The notes beneath the pieces were generated by a model. It had not been told where the DNA came from, did not search any database, and saw only the letters and a program-made list of their open reading frames with translations. This document shows positions 25,715-33,856 of a DNA stretch of 44,985 nucleotides, piece after piece. Origin of the DNA: Leptolyngbyaceae cyanobacterium C42_A2020_001 (lineage in GTDB: Bacteria; Cyanobacteriota; Cyanobacteriia; Leptolyngbyales; Leptolyngbyaceae); contig JACYLN010000138.1 in assembly GCA_015272515.1 (NCBI GenBank), forward strand, positions 1 through 44,985. The letters are read 5' to 3'. A program made the translations under genes and the position numbers. Each line of letters begins with the position of its first letter. Position 1 is the stretch's first letter.

Positions 25715-26344
25715 ATGACTGCTAATTCCTTCCAAATCTACGATCGCGACCTTTCAGAAACTCAACTCTCCAGTTATCTAAAAGCCGAGGCGATCGCCGT
25801 TGATACCGAGACAATGGGACTGCTGCCGCAGCGCGATCGCCTCTGTCTGGTGCAGCTATGCGATCCGCAAGACTGCGTCACGGTCGTTCGGGTTGAACGG
25901 GGGCAAACGGACGCGCCCAATCTGAAGCAACTCCTGGAAGCTTCTAATATTGCAAAAATCTTCCACTTTGCCCGTTTTGATGTGGCAACGCTACGCCATC
26001 ACTTAGACATCCACGTCAATCCGATTTTTTGCACCAAAATTGCCAGCAAGCTTGCCCGCACCTATTCCCCCAAGCACGGGCTAAAAGACCTGGTGCAGGA
26101 ACTGGCTGGAGTAGAACTCGACAAAAGTGCTCAAAGCTCCGATTGGGGCAACGCTGCCAACCTCTCAGACGACCAACTTCGCTATGCTGCCAACGATGTA
26201 CGCTACCTGATTACAGCACGTGAAAAGCTGATTACCATGCTGCAACGGGAAGACCGCTGGGAACTGGCGCGACAATGTTTTCAATGTTTACCCGCGATCG
26301 TCAGTCTAGATTTATTGCAATACCAAAACATTTTTGAGCATTAA
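25715..26344 (+). CDS. RNase D-like 3'-5' exonuclease
   Basis: The 209-residue protein is a lone DEDDy exonuclease domain. The Exo motifs are visible: AVDTETMGL (Exo I, residues about 29-37), FHFARFDVATL (Exo II, Asp in RFD), and YAANDVRYL (Exo III, Tyr then Asp). HGLKDLVQELAGVELDKSAQ lies between. There is no HRDC domain, so it is shorter than E. coli RNase D (about 375 residues) and resembles the single-domain cyanobacterial form. It should trim RNA 3' ends. No ribosome binding site is evident at the ATG, and repeat DNA sits just upstream. Confidence 0.9.
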   Translation: MTANSFQIYDRDLSETQLSSYLKAEAIAVDTETMGLLPQRDRLCLVQLCDPQDCVTVVRVERGQTDAPNLKQLLEASNIAKIFHFARFDVATLRHHLDIHVNPIFCTKIASKLARTYSPKHGLKDLVQELAGVELDKSAQSSDWGNAANLSDDQLRYAANDVRYLITAREKLITMLQREDRWELARQCFQCLPAIVSLDLLQYQNIFEH

Positions 26345-26633
26345 AGTTTGAGCATTAAAGTTGCTGAATTTGAGTCGGTAAGCTGAGCGATCGCCGCCTC
26401 ATCAACAACACCCAAATTCAGTCGATAGCAGTCATGAATGCTGGATAACACCCCAGTTGACTCTTATGCTGGGCAGCAATTTCTGCAACCATTTTCTTTA
26501 CATAAATTATCAAAACTCAACAAAAATTATGGAAACAAAGCTTGGACGACTTGTTTTAGAAGCAAATCCTGAACAAGTTGCCCAAAACTTAGATGCAATC
26601 TACAAAACCGAGCGTGTCCGTTGATAAATTTAA
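26345..26633. other. gap between RNase D and tmRNA, with a possible 31-codon frame
   Basis: A short frame at 26529-26624 reads METKLGRLVLEANPEQ and ends in KTERVR; it has no ribosome binding site and may be a gene remnant. On the minus strand a stretch near 26350-26450 translates to protein-like residues (SSIHDCYRLNLGVVDEAA) with no start, and could be a decayed gene. Nothing firm is present. Confidence 0.3.
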
Positions 26634-27013
26634 TGGAGCTGACGGGAGTCGAACCCGTGTCCGCCCTGGGTATTAATACATCACTCATTCACAGGTTTAG
26701 CTGATCTGATCCTCACAGCGGGAATCGTCCATTATCCCGAACGATGGGATGCTCTGGTAAAGTCTTAGCCAGGCACCAACCAGAGGTGGTGGTCTAGCGC
26801 ATCCGTTGGGGTTTGTCTGTCATGCTTAACGGAGTCACACAACAGACGCTCGAACCGTTAGAGGTGTTTAGGCAGCAACGAGTGCTTGCTTACGAGCAAA
26901 AGGTACGATGTTGTTTGCATCTATTTTTTTGAGCCTGGATTCACGAGAGGTGCTCACTCTCGACCTGCATCACGATGTAACGTTCGCCAAAACGTCGAAA
27001 CCGTTACAGCCCC
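26634..27013 (-). ncRNA. ssrA: transfer-messenger RNA
   Basis: tmRNA rescues ribosomes stalled on broken messages and adds a degradation tag. On the minus strand the 5' end GGGGCTGTAACGGTTTCGAC (27013-26994) pairs with the 3' end CAGCTCC to form the tRNA-like acceptor stem. The T-arm GGGTTCGACTCCCGTCAGCT is clear, and CCA is not encoded. The tag frame at 26918-26868 reads ANNIVPFARKQALVAA followed by TAA, a cyanobacterial-type tag. The RNA is about 380 bases, one-piece rather than the permuted two-piece form. Confidence 0.95.
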
Positions 27014-27240
27014 GTGTTGTATTCTTCTATATTACACGACTCAATTTGAATAGTGAGGTGAAGAAGCCTAACGTAAAAATCGAGGAAACCGAACAGAATG
27101 ATTCTTCGCGATCGCGGAATTCAGTGGTTAACTGTTAACCTGGTTGTCTAGCTCTGGCAGGATAGACGGCATCGCGATAGAGTCAAAGGTAACAATTGCA
27201 CGTTTCTGTCTAGAGAGTTCTGCTGCACTCCGTGAATGCA

Positions 27241-29619
27241 ATGATAGGCGAACTGATCGGTGCGCGCTACAGGGTCATCAATGTTTTAGGCTCCGGAGGG
27301 TTTGGGCATACCTACATTGCGGAGGATACGCAGCGTCCGGGCAATCCTCGTTGTGTGTTGAAGCATCTAACCTTTAGCAGTCAGGACTCAGCCGTGTTAC
27401 AGCAGGTGCGACGGTTGTTTCAAGCTGAAGCAGAAACCTTAGAGCAACTGGGCAGACACGACCAAATCCCCCGGTTGCTGGCATATTTTGAGGAGAATCA
27501 TCAGTTTTACCTGGTTCAGGAGTTTATTGAAGGGCATTCGCTTAACGAGGAACTGGTGAGAGGCAGCCCCATGGCGGAGGAAGAAGTCATTCCGATGCTG
27601 GAGGATGTGTTGGGTATTTTGGAATTTGTTCATGCTCAAGGCGTGATTCATCGAGATATTAAGCCTGCTAATTTGATTCGCCGCCGTCAAGATAGCAAGT
27701 TGGTGTTGATTGACTTTGGTGCAGTGAAACTGATTGGCAACACCATCGCTGAGGTAACGGGCGAAACCAATTTGAGTATGCCAATTTATACGTCTGGGTA
27801 TGCAGCCAGCGAGCAGTGCATGGGTCGTCCCCGGTTTTGCAGTGATATCTACTCGTTAGGAATGGTTGGAATTCAAGCGCTCACTGGCTTGCATCCAGCT
27901 CAATTGCCTCATGAATACACAACCTCAGAAGTGATTTGGCGCGATCGCGGGAGCGTTAGCCCGGAACTAGCGGACGTGTTAGATAAGATGACGCGCTACC
28001 ACTTCAACGAGCGCTATCAATCTGCCAGTGATGCGCTTTATGCCTTACGTCAGGTAATTGCGACTGCTCCCACCTTGTTGACGAATAAAACACTCCTATC
28101 TCATCCACCTGGTAATTCGGGTATTACAACACTCAACAACCAAACTGCGGCAGGTTTTGTAGATAGCCGTAGCCAAGTCGCCCCCAGAAACTTCCTTCCA
28201 GGTGGCAGAATGCTAACTCGGGTTGGGTTAGCGATCGCTGGCACCCTTGCCATTGCGGTTCTAGTGCGGAGTTTCTCTGATGCTGGCTTTCAAACGCCGT
28301 TCCCCTTGCCAACTGCAAATAACCAGGCGACGAATTTTACCAATAGCGATCGCATCAGTGCGGGCGAAAAACCGTTGATCAAATGGCAGATCGATCCACA
28401 AAAGCAAGAGGGGATCGACCACATCGCTGCTGGAAACTATGACAAAGCGATCCCAGCCCTGGAAGCTGCCCGCCAAGCTAATCTTGACGATCCAGAAGTG
28501 TTGATCTACCTCAACAATGCCCGGATTGGTGCCCAAAAATTCTACGCAGTTGCCGTCGTTGCGCCCATTAGCAGTGGTTCCCTCACCTCTGCTCTGGAAC
28601 TGTTACGGGGAGCCGCCCAAGCACAGGACGAAATTAACCGTGCAGGTGGCATTAATGGCGTTCCATTAAAGGTGTTGATTGCAGATGACAGTAATCAACA
28701 AGACGCGGCAGAACAAATCGCCAGAGACCTATCTGACCAGCCAAGTGTTTTGGCAGTTGTGGGGCATGGCATCAGCGACACCAGCCTCAGCGCCGCCAGA
28801 GTGTATCAAGATCAGGGAATCGTCATGGTGTCACCTGTCAGTTCTGCCGTGGAGCTTTCCACCATTGGCGACTACATTTTTCGCACCATGCCCAGCGACA
28901 AACAAACCGCGATCGCGCTGAAAGATTACATGGTCAACCATTTAAAGAAACAAAAAGTCGCGATTTTTCACAATTCCAACAGTCGATACAGCCAATCGCT
29001 TAAGGCAGAGGTTGAGCGAGCATTGATGTATAGCGGTGTAAAAGGGGCACAGGTTGTAACCGAAATCGACCTGGCCCGCCCTGACTTTGAACCAGAGGCA
29101 AGTCTGGATCTGGCGATCGCGCAAAAAGCAGACGTGCTCATGCTGATTCCCAACAGCGAAGTCATGGACAAAGCAATTCGCCTGATTGAGGTCAACAATC
29201 GCAAACTGCCCGTTCTTGCAGGAGACAGTATGTTCAACCCCAACTTGCTGAGGTTTGGTAAAAGTGCTGCGGTGGGAACGGTGCTTGCGGTTCCGGTTGA
29301 CTTAACAAATTCGTCCTTCTTAGAAGAAGTGAAAAAAATGTGGGGTAAGAAGGATGCTGCAAGCTGGCGCACAGCTTTAACCTACGATGCCACAAAAGCG
29401 ATCGCCGCAGGCATGGCTACCGATGCAAGCAGAATTGGAATTCGGCGCACTCTCTCCCAATCAACCTTTGAGGCAGATGGTGCCAAAGGCAGGGTTCACT
29501 TCCAGGCAGAGGGCGATCGTCATGATTCCCCTTCTTACGTCACCATTGCGCCTATTAAAGGCGGAACAGTCAAGCGATATGAATTTGTTCCCTTATTGCC
29601 TCAGCCTGCTAAGCCGTAA
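27241..29619 (+). CDS. membrane Ser/Thr kinase fused to a periplasmic ligand-binding domain
   Basis: This protein has 792 residues. The N-terminal Hanks-type kinase has a glycine loop VLGSGGFGHTYIAED, catalytic HRDIKPANL (HRD at 137-139) and DFG at 158-160. A single membrane segment follows at about 326-345 (LAIAGTLAIAVLVRSF). The outside part from about residue 433 is a Peripla_BP_6-type domain as in branched-chain amino acid transporters (YAVAVVAPISSG, then AAQAQDEINRAGGINGVPLK, and AVVGHGISDTSLSAARVYQD). Such a receptor kinase could sense a small molecule outside the membrane and phosphorylate cytoplasmic targets; the ligand is unknown. The ATG at 27241 begins the usual kinase start; a GTG three codons earlier is possible. 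Confidence 0.9.
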   Translation: MIGELIGARYRVINVLGSGGFGHTYIAEDTQRPGNPRCVLKHLTFSSQDSAVLQQVRRLFQAEAETLEQLGRHDQIPRLLAYFEENHQFYLVQEFIEGHSLNEELVRGSPMAEEEVIPMLEDVLGILEFVHAQGVIHRDIKPANLIRRRQDSKLVLIDFGAVKLIGNTIAEVTGETNLSMPIYTSGYAASEQCMGRPRFCSDIYSLGMVGIQALTGLHPAQLPHEYTTSEVIWRDRGSVSPELADVLDKMTRYHFNERYQSASDALYALRQVIATAPTLLTNKTLLSHPPGNSGITTLNNQTAAGFVDSRSQVAPRNFLPGGRMLTRVGLAIAGTLAIAVLVRSFSDAGFQTPFPLPTANNQATNFTNSDRISAGEKPLIKWQIDPQKQEGIDHIAAGNYDKAIPALEAARQANLDDPEVLIYLNNARIGAQKFYAVAVVAPISSGSLTSALELLRGAAQAQDEINRAGGINGVPLKVLIADDSNQQDAAEQIARDLSDQPSVLAVVGHGISDTSLSAARVYQDQGIVMVSPVSSAVELSTIGDYIFRTMPSDKQTAIALKDYMVNHLKKQKVAIFHNSNSRYSQSLKAEVERALMYSGVKGAQVVTEIDLARPDFEPEASLDLAIAQKADVLMLIPNSEVMDKAIRLIEVNNRKLPVLAGDSMFNPNLLRFGKSAAVGTVLAVPVDLTNSSFLEEVKKMWGKKDAASWRTALTYDATKAIAAGMATDASRIGIRRTLSQSTFEADGAKGRVHFQAEGDRHDSPSYVTIAPIKGGTVKRYEFVPLLPQPAKP

Positions 29620-29638
29620 ATGCACAATTGCCGGTAAC

Positions 29639-30040
29639 TTAGGGTGATGCGGGAGAGGAGTTTGCAGGCAGGGGGGCAACCTGCAAGGTTGGTGAGTTTT
29701 GGGGTTCTTGCTTCCGCAACCGATCTGCCTGTTGTTTGCGGAATCTAGCAGTGGCATCATTGAAGTTTTCTTGCTGGTCGGCTGTGAACTCATCCAAGCT
29801 ACGAGGTGCGCCGATGATGGCATTTTGAATAAAGTTCATAACACTACCGGTCTGCCCATTACTGCGACCGTTGAAGAAGTCTGAGCCATCTTTCGTTTGC
29901 AGATCTTCAAGGGGGCTTGGTCGCCCACCCGTTTGAGCCGTGGTTGGCATCTGAGCAATCCCCAGCAGCAATCCGACTCCTACCATCGTGCTAACCAAAA
30001 CACGAGAAGCGTATTTAGCAGTAACCAACATTGTGTGCAT
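29639..30040 (-). CDS. secreted unknown protein
   Basis: The 133-residue product has a signal peptide (VSTMVGVGLLLGIAQM, cleavage near TTAQ at about residue 36). The mature part contains PSPLEDLQTKDGSDFFNG, then FIQNAIIGAPRSLDEFTADQ and a Gln-rich helix (FRKQQADRLRKQEP) with a proline-rich tail. GAGGAG lies nine bases before the ATG at 30040, which supports this start over an ATG three codons later. It converges with the kinase gene. I do not recognise the family. Confidence 0.7.
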   Translation of the reverse strand: MHTMLVTAKYASRVLVSTMVGVGLLLGIAQMPTTAQTGGRPSPLEDLQTKDGSDFFNGRSNGQTGSVMNFIQNAIIGAPRSLDEFTADQQENFNDATARFRKQQADRLRKQEPQNSPTLQVAPLPANSSPASP

Positions 30041-30194
30041 TGTTATGAACTCCTCAAGCGTGACCTCATTGTTAGCGCTGCATAAAGTTTAGCGCTGAAT
30101 TTATTCGACTTTTAATATCAGCAGTGAAGAATTTCAGCAATTCTACTTACCCACTTTATCGCGTCTCTCTTGCAGAAGGACGAAATTTGTGTAC

Positions 30195-30902
30195 TTATTG
30201 CTCCCGCGATCGCCCGATTGATTCAGATGCAGACGATTCTAAAATCTGCAAACATTCTTCTACAGGCGCACGACGCTGCATCGCAGCAATCAACGCTTCA
30301 TAAGTTTCCCAATGGTCTTGCAGCAGCGTTTTAGCTTGCAAAGCAGACCAGCGCTCTTTCTGTTGAATCGCCGCCGGAGAAAATTGCAGCCGACTCAAAA
30401 TCATCCGCAGCTTTTGAAAATCATCTGCCCCACCCTGAACATTGCCATAGGTTAAATGCTCCGCAGCAGATCCTGCCATCCAAATCGTGCAGTAGCGATC
30501 AAGCAGTTGGGCTGAGAGAGATCCCTGTTGCAGTTCCGCATCCAATTCTTGCGTGTTAAATTGCACTCCCCCTTGTCCGGCTTGTCCTCGTCGAAACGAC
30601 TCCCAGGCGCTAAGGGTGTAGTCGGTTACGGGAATGTGGAGCCGATGAGCGACTAAAAAGTGTCCAGCTTCGTGGCGCAACACGCGATCGCGATGTTCCG
30701 CTGAAAATCCTGCTAATCCATCCAGTAAGATCGTGGAACCTCTGCCCTGCCAGTTGAAAGTGTCTATGGCTGCTAGCCCCAAAATGCTAGCAGTGGCGAT
30801 CGCGGGCACGACTGGAGACAAATCAATCAGCGGACCTAACAGCGCTGACATCGTCATCACAAACACAGAAACGGCAATCAGGTTGAGAGAAAGTTGGCTC
30901 AT
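30195..30902 (-). CDS. membrane M41/FtsH-like zinc peptidase lacking the AAA ATPase
   Basis: The 235-residue protein has two N-terminal hydrophobic segments (about 5-25 and 31-46). The zinc motif HEAGH lies at 77-81, inside VLRHEAGHFLVAHRLHIP, the FtsH (M41) signature. MAGSAAEHLTYG and GGADDFQKLRMIL match the later M41 region that supplies the third metal ligand. The AAA+ ATPase of FtsH is missing, so it cannot unfold substrates itself. Small FtsH-like proteins of this type exist in cyanobacteria and plastids; a regulatory or chaperone role is inferred. No ribosome binding site is clear. Confidence 0.85.
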   Translation of the reverse strand: MSQLSLNLIAVSVFVMTMSALLGPLIDLSPVVPAIATASILGLAAIDTFNWQGRGSTILLDGLAGFSAEHRDRVLRHEAGHFLVAHRLHIPVTDYTLSAWESFRRGQAGQGGVQFNTQELDAELQQGSLSAQLLDRYCTIWMAGSAAEHLTYGNVQGGADDFQKLRMILSRLQFSPAAIQQKERWSALQAKTLLQDHWETYEALIAAMQRRAPVEECLQILESSASESIGRSREQ

Positions 30903-30971
30903 GCGAAACTTGGGCGAGGATCAGTCGAGTAGCTCAACCTTCACTATCCCCTATTCTTGAAATACTTTGCA

Positions 30972-31784
30972 CTACTTTTTGGGGCGTGCTTTGAAAAAGG
31001 TTTCCAGACTGTGACTATCACCCACGTAGCGCCAGTGCCAGGGTTCATACATCACGCCTTGCGAATTTCCCTCTGGGAAGGAAAGCTCAAAACTGTAGAA
31101 TGCAGCATTTGCTTTCAACCATTTGAATGCTGCCGTATTCTCAAACGTTTGGCTGAGGTTTGTTGCCGGAACGTTCCCATCGCCAACATCGATCGCATAG
31201 CCAGTATGATGCTCACTATACCCTGGAGGCGCACTGACTTTGGCTCGCTCAGAGGTTGCTTGCCCTCGCTCTGCCTTCTTGCCAAAAAACAAATAGTTCT
31301 GATCGGTGAGCGATCGAAACCCGGAAATGGGAACTAAAACAATCCCTTCTCGTCGCGCTGCGGCTTCCATCTCCTGATACGCTTTAGCAGCAGCTTTCCG
31401 CAACTTGATGCTGCCATCTGCAACGATGGGCGCTAAGGCTGACTGAGGCGCTTCGGAGTAACGAAAATGTCCTAACATGCTGTCATCCGTCGTGTTCTTA
31501 CCGGCCGGACTAGTAGCAGGGGAAGGGGACGCAGACTGGGTGGGGTTGACGGCAACTGATGCCATACTGGCAGACGACACTTGCGATCGCTGAAGCTGCG
31601 ATGACACAAAAGCACCCGCAACTAGGGCAAGCGTTCCAATTGCGGCTAACCCTCCAATCAAGTAAGACTGCTTGAATGTTGACTTAGGCACAACGACGGG
31701 AGTTTCCCGTTGAGCGATCGGAATATCATCCATCACGCGCGGGATCGAGTTTGTTGAATTATTCGGTGTAGTAACCTTATCCAA
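30972..31784 (-). CDS. VanY-type D-alanyl-D-alanine carboxypeptidase (M15B)
   Basis: M15B peptidases trim the terminal D-Ala from peptidoglycan stem peptides. The protein has one membrane segment (YLIGGLAAIGTLALVAGAFV) and a Ser/Pro-rich linker. The catalytic domain carries SGFRSLTDQNYLF, the SEHHTGYAIDVGD zinc motif and the YEPWHWRYVG motif. The start is uncertain: GAGGAG lies eight bases before the TTG at 31784 (270 residues), which I prefer; a GTG at 31811 would add nine residues. The enzyme is expected to face the periplasm, anchored by its N-terminus. Gene stands alone on the minus strand. Confidence 0.88.
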   Translation of the reverse strand: MDKVTTPNNSTNSIPRVMDDIPIAQRETPVVVPKSTFKQSYLIGGLAAIGTLALVAGAFVSSQLQRSQVSSASMASVAVNPTQSASPSPATSPAGKNTTDDSMLGHFRYSEAPQSALAPIVADGSIKLRKAAAKAYQEMEAAARREGIVLVPISGFRSLTDQNYLFFGKKAERGQATSERAKVSAPPGYSEHHTGYAIDVGDGNVPATNLSQTFENTAAFKWLKANAAFYSFELSFPEGNSQGVMYEPWHWRYVGDSHSLETFFKARPKK

Positions 31785-31927
31785 GCGCTTCACTCCTCGT
31801 CGAGAACACACTTGCTTCTGTCGAGCAACATCTTAACACTCCGACCTGAAGCCGCACAGCAATTTTCACGCCTTTTCCTGCTCCGCTTTCCCCCTCTCTT
31901 TCTTACCTTCCCCAGTTTCTGCATCTT

Positions 31928-32839
31928 ATGTTGATTTCTAAATTGCTCACCATCTACACACCCTTGATTGGTTGGACGGGAGTGGGTTGGATTGCAGCAC
32001 GTTTTTTACCAGCATCTATTCCTGGCTACATCGGTAAGGGTTTGTTTTGGGTTGGAGTCCCAATTGGCATTGTGGCATTTTTGCGCCATGCTCAGGTTTC
32101 CTGGTCGCTGTGGATTGCACCTGCGACCGCATGGGTTGCAATTTTGCTGGGGATTTTGCTGGCAGGTGTATGGTTGCAGCGATCACGGTGGTCATCCCAA
32201 ACCCGGATCAGCTTTATGCTCACCTCAATGGTGGGAAATACAGGTTACATCGGGTTTCCCGTTTCGTTGATTCTGGTTGGGCAGCAACACTTCGCCTGGG
32301 CAGTGTTTTACGATTTACTGGGTTCAACGCTGGGTGCCTATGGTTTGGGGGTTGCACTGGCAGCGCGATCGCACCAAGAAGAATACGTGTGGACACAGAC
32401 AATGGTCACCCTTGCCAGCAATCCAGCGCTGTGGAGTTTTTGGGTTGGCTTGCTGGTTCGAGACGCTCCCCTACCTGGGTGGCTAGAAACCAGTTTGCGA
32501 ACCACTGCCTGGATGATGGTGTCTTTATCTTTAATCTTGATTGGGATGCGTTTAAGCCAATTGAGATCGCTGAAAAGTATTCAACCTGCGGCAATGAGCC
32601 TGATGATTAAAATGCTGCTAGTGCCTCTCATTGTTGGGGGTGGGCTTTGGCTAGCAGGAATTACGGGAGCAGTACATCGAGTACTGCTGCTGCAAGCGGC
32701 AATGCCTCCCGCTTTTGCCTCGTTGGTTATCTCAGAAGCCTACGAGCGAGATCCAGAGATGGCAGTTACTGCGATCGCGATCGGGTGCTTAGGGTTGCTT
32801 GGCACCTTACCCATCTGGTTATGGCTATCTAGCGGATAG
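31928..32839 (+). CDS. AEC-family carrier (auxin efflux carrier-like)
   Basis: The 303-residue protein is hydrophobic over nearly its whole length, with about 8 to 10 membrane segments. TSMVGNTGYIGFPVSLILVG is the N-G-Y-x-G-x-P pattern of AEC carriers, and LLQAAMPPAFASLVISEAYE is the matching second-half motif. AEC members export small organic solutes; the substrate here cannot be told from the sequence. It is divergent from the VanY-type gene and converges with the MshEN-domain gene, so it is monocistronic. Confidence 0.9.
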   Translation: MLISKLLTIYTPLIGWTGVGWIAARFLPASIPGYIGKGLFWVGVPIGIVAFLRHAQVSWSLWIAPATAWVAILLGILLAGVWLQRSRWSSQTRISFMLTSMVGNTGYIGFPVSLILVGQQHFAWAVFYDLLGSTLGAYGLGVALAARSHQEEYVWTQTMVTLASNPALWSFWVGLLVRDAPLPGWLETSLRTTAWMMVSLSLILIGMRLSQLRSLKSIQPAAMSLMIKMLLVPLIVGGGLWLAGITGAVHRVLLLQAAMPPAFASLVISEAYERDPEMAVTAIAIGCLGLLGTLPIWLWLSSG

Positions 32840-32851
32840 GAGAACCGTCTG

Positions 32852-33280
32852 CTAACCTACCCAACTCACCTCGTCATCTGAAGATGACACTGCGGGTAAT
32901 GGTTTTGAAATGGGAAGCTCACGCCGAGTTGATTTATCGTTGGTATCAGGCTCATGGGAGCGAGCGATCGCCGGATCTTCCAACTGCTTATTTCTCACCA
33001 GCTTGGCATTTGCACAGTCGTCGGGCTGCTGTCGAATAGACTCCTGCTCAGGCAAAATGACCTTTTGCATCAAATATTCAATCGTCTGTTGCTTTACCCA
33101 GCCTCGTGCCGCTAAAATTTCGCCAAATCGCATTCCCGTCATTCTCTGATCATTCAGCGCCACATCAACCTGGGCAGGCGTTAACAGCCCTGCCTCAACT
33201 AAATACCCGCCTAATCGCTTTCTTCGAGGAGACGACGCAGGTTCCTCGGAGTGTCGATGAGAATGTTGATAGTTTTGCAT
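32852..33280 (-). CDS. MshEN/GspE N-terminal-type domain protein
   Basis: The 142-residue protein contains KRLGGYLVEAGLLTPAQVDV, then TGMRFGEILAARGWVKQQTI and EYLMQKVILPEQ. This is the GspE N-terminal (MshEN-like) pattern, two short L-G-x-x-L-V-x-x-G-L-L units, seen at the front of type II secretion and type IV pilus ATPases. The ATPase is absent; the last 70 residues are acidic and disordered-looking. MshEN domains can bind cyclic-di-GMP, so a free-standing sensor or adaptor is possible, but the binding residues were not verified. Confidence 0.75.
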   Translation of the reverse strand: MQNYQHSHRHSEEPASSPRRKRLGGYLVEAGLLTPAQVDVALNDQRMTGMRFGEILAARGWVKQQTIEYLMQKVILPEQESIRQQPDDCANAKLVRNKQLEDPAIARSHEPDTNDKSTRRELPISKPLPAVSSSDDEVSWVG

Positions 33281-33385
33281 TACCGCCTCAGAACGCTTGG
33301 TTCAGCATTCGTTCGCAAAATGAACATTGACCAATTACGTAGCAACACACGACCGCCACATGACAAGTGCACCCTGACGATGAAC

Positions 33386-33412
33386 GCGATTGAGAGGCTT
33401 ACTCTCAGTCGC
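33386..33412. other. strong hairpin in the gap before a small gene
   Basis: GCGATTGAGAG (33386-33396) pairs with CTCTCAGTCGC (33402-33412), with one T/G pair, around a five-base loop. No T-run follows, so it is probably not a terminator. The surrounding gap (33281-33558) has no gene. Confidence 0.4.
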
Positions 33413-33558
33413 TCAAACACGTAACAAAGTTTTCAGAGCAGCTATTATCCCAAAGCTTTAAACTCGAAAACTATCTCTCAGTATATCAACAGACGCAAAA
33501 GCGCTTCAGGGACAACCCCGAAAACGCGCTCAAAACAGTAAATTAACCAAGAAACAAG

Positions 33559-33759
33559 ATGAATAAAACGGAAGAATGGTACGTCATCAAGCTGACGAAT
33601 GGTCAATGTGCTGTGCTTTCTGCCAATCAGCTTGAAGTCGATCAGTCAGAAAATTCAATTGAACCCGATGCTGAACGATGGGGACCATTTGGTTCTCAAG
33701 CGGAAGCGATCGCCCGACGGGTAGGGTTGATCCGAGCAGGTAAGTGTAGCCCAGCCTAG
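33559..33759 (+). CDS. small unknown protein
   Basis: The 66-residue product begins MNKTEEWYVIKLTNGQCAVL and ends GPFGSQAEAIARRVGLIRAG and a short tail. It looks like a small beta-alpha unit in which a stretch resembling GPF-x-S-x-x-E-A-I-A-R-R-V-G-L-I-R-A-G closes the fold. There is no signal peptide. It stands alone, with a hairpin in the gap upstream. I cannot name the family. Confidence 0.6.
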   Translation: MNKTEEWYVIKLTNGQCAVLSANQLEVDQSENSIEPDAERWGPFGSQAEAIARRVGLIRAGKCSPA

Positions 33760-33790
33760 ACACCCTACCGCAAATGCCCCATGTATCCAT

Positions 33791-33824
33791 AAAAAAACAG
33801 AGAGTGTTTTTGGCGACTCTCTGT
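33791..33824 (-). terminator. rho-independent terminator after the S41 protease gene
   Basis: On the minus strand ACAGAGAGT (33824-33816) pairs with ACTCTCTGT (33805-33797), nine perfect pairs, and is followed by a T-run (33796-33791). It lies about 30 bases past the stop of the minus-strand protease gene. Confidence 0.85.
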
Positions 33825-33856
33825 TCAGTGTTATTGCTGAATTATTTGGATGCAAT

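Noticed and set aside
26908-27138. 76-codon plus-strand frame
   Set aside because: Lies over the 5' part of tmRNA on the other strand.
32047-32610. 187-codon frame inside the AEC carrier gene
   Set aside because: Overlaps the hydrophobic carrier frame; Trp/Gly/Cys-rich and not protein-like.
32664-32684. second LexA-like palindrome with AGTAC and GTACT halves
   Set aside because: Lies inside the AEC coding sequence and does not fit the RGTACNNNDGTWCB spacing.
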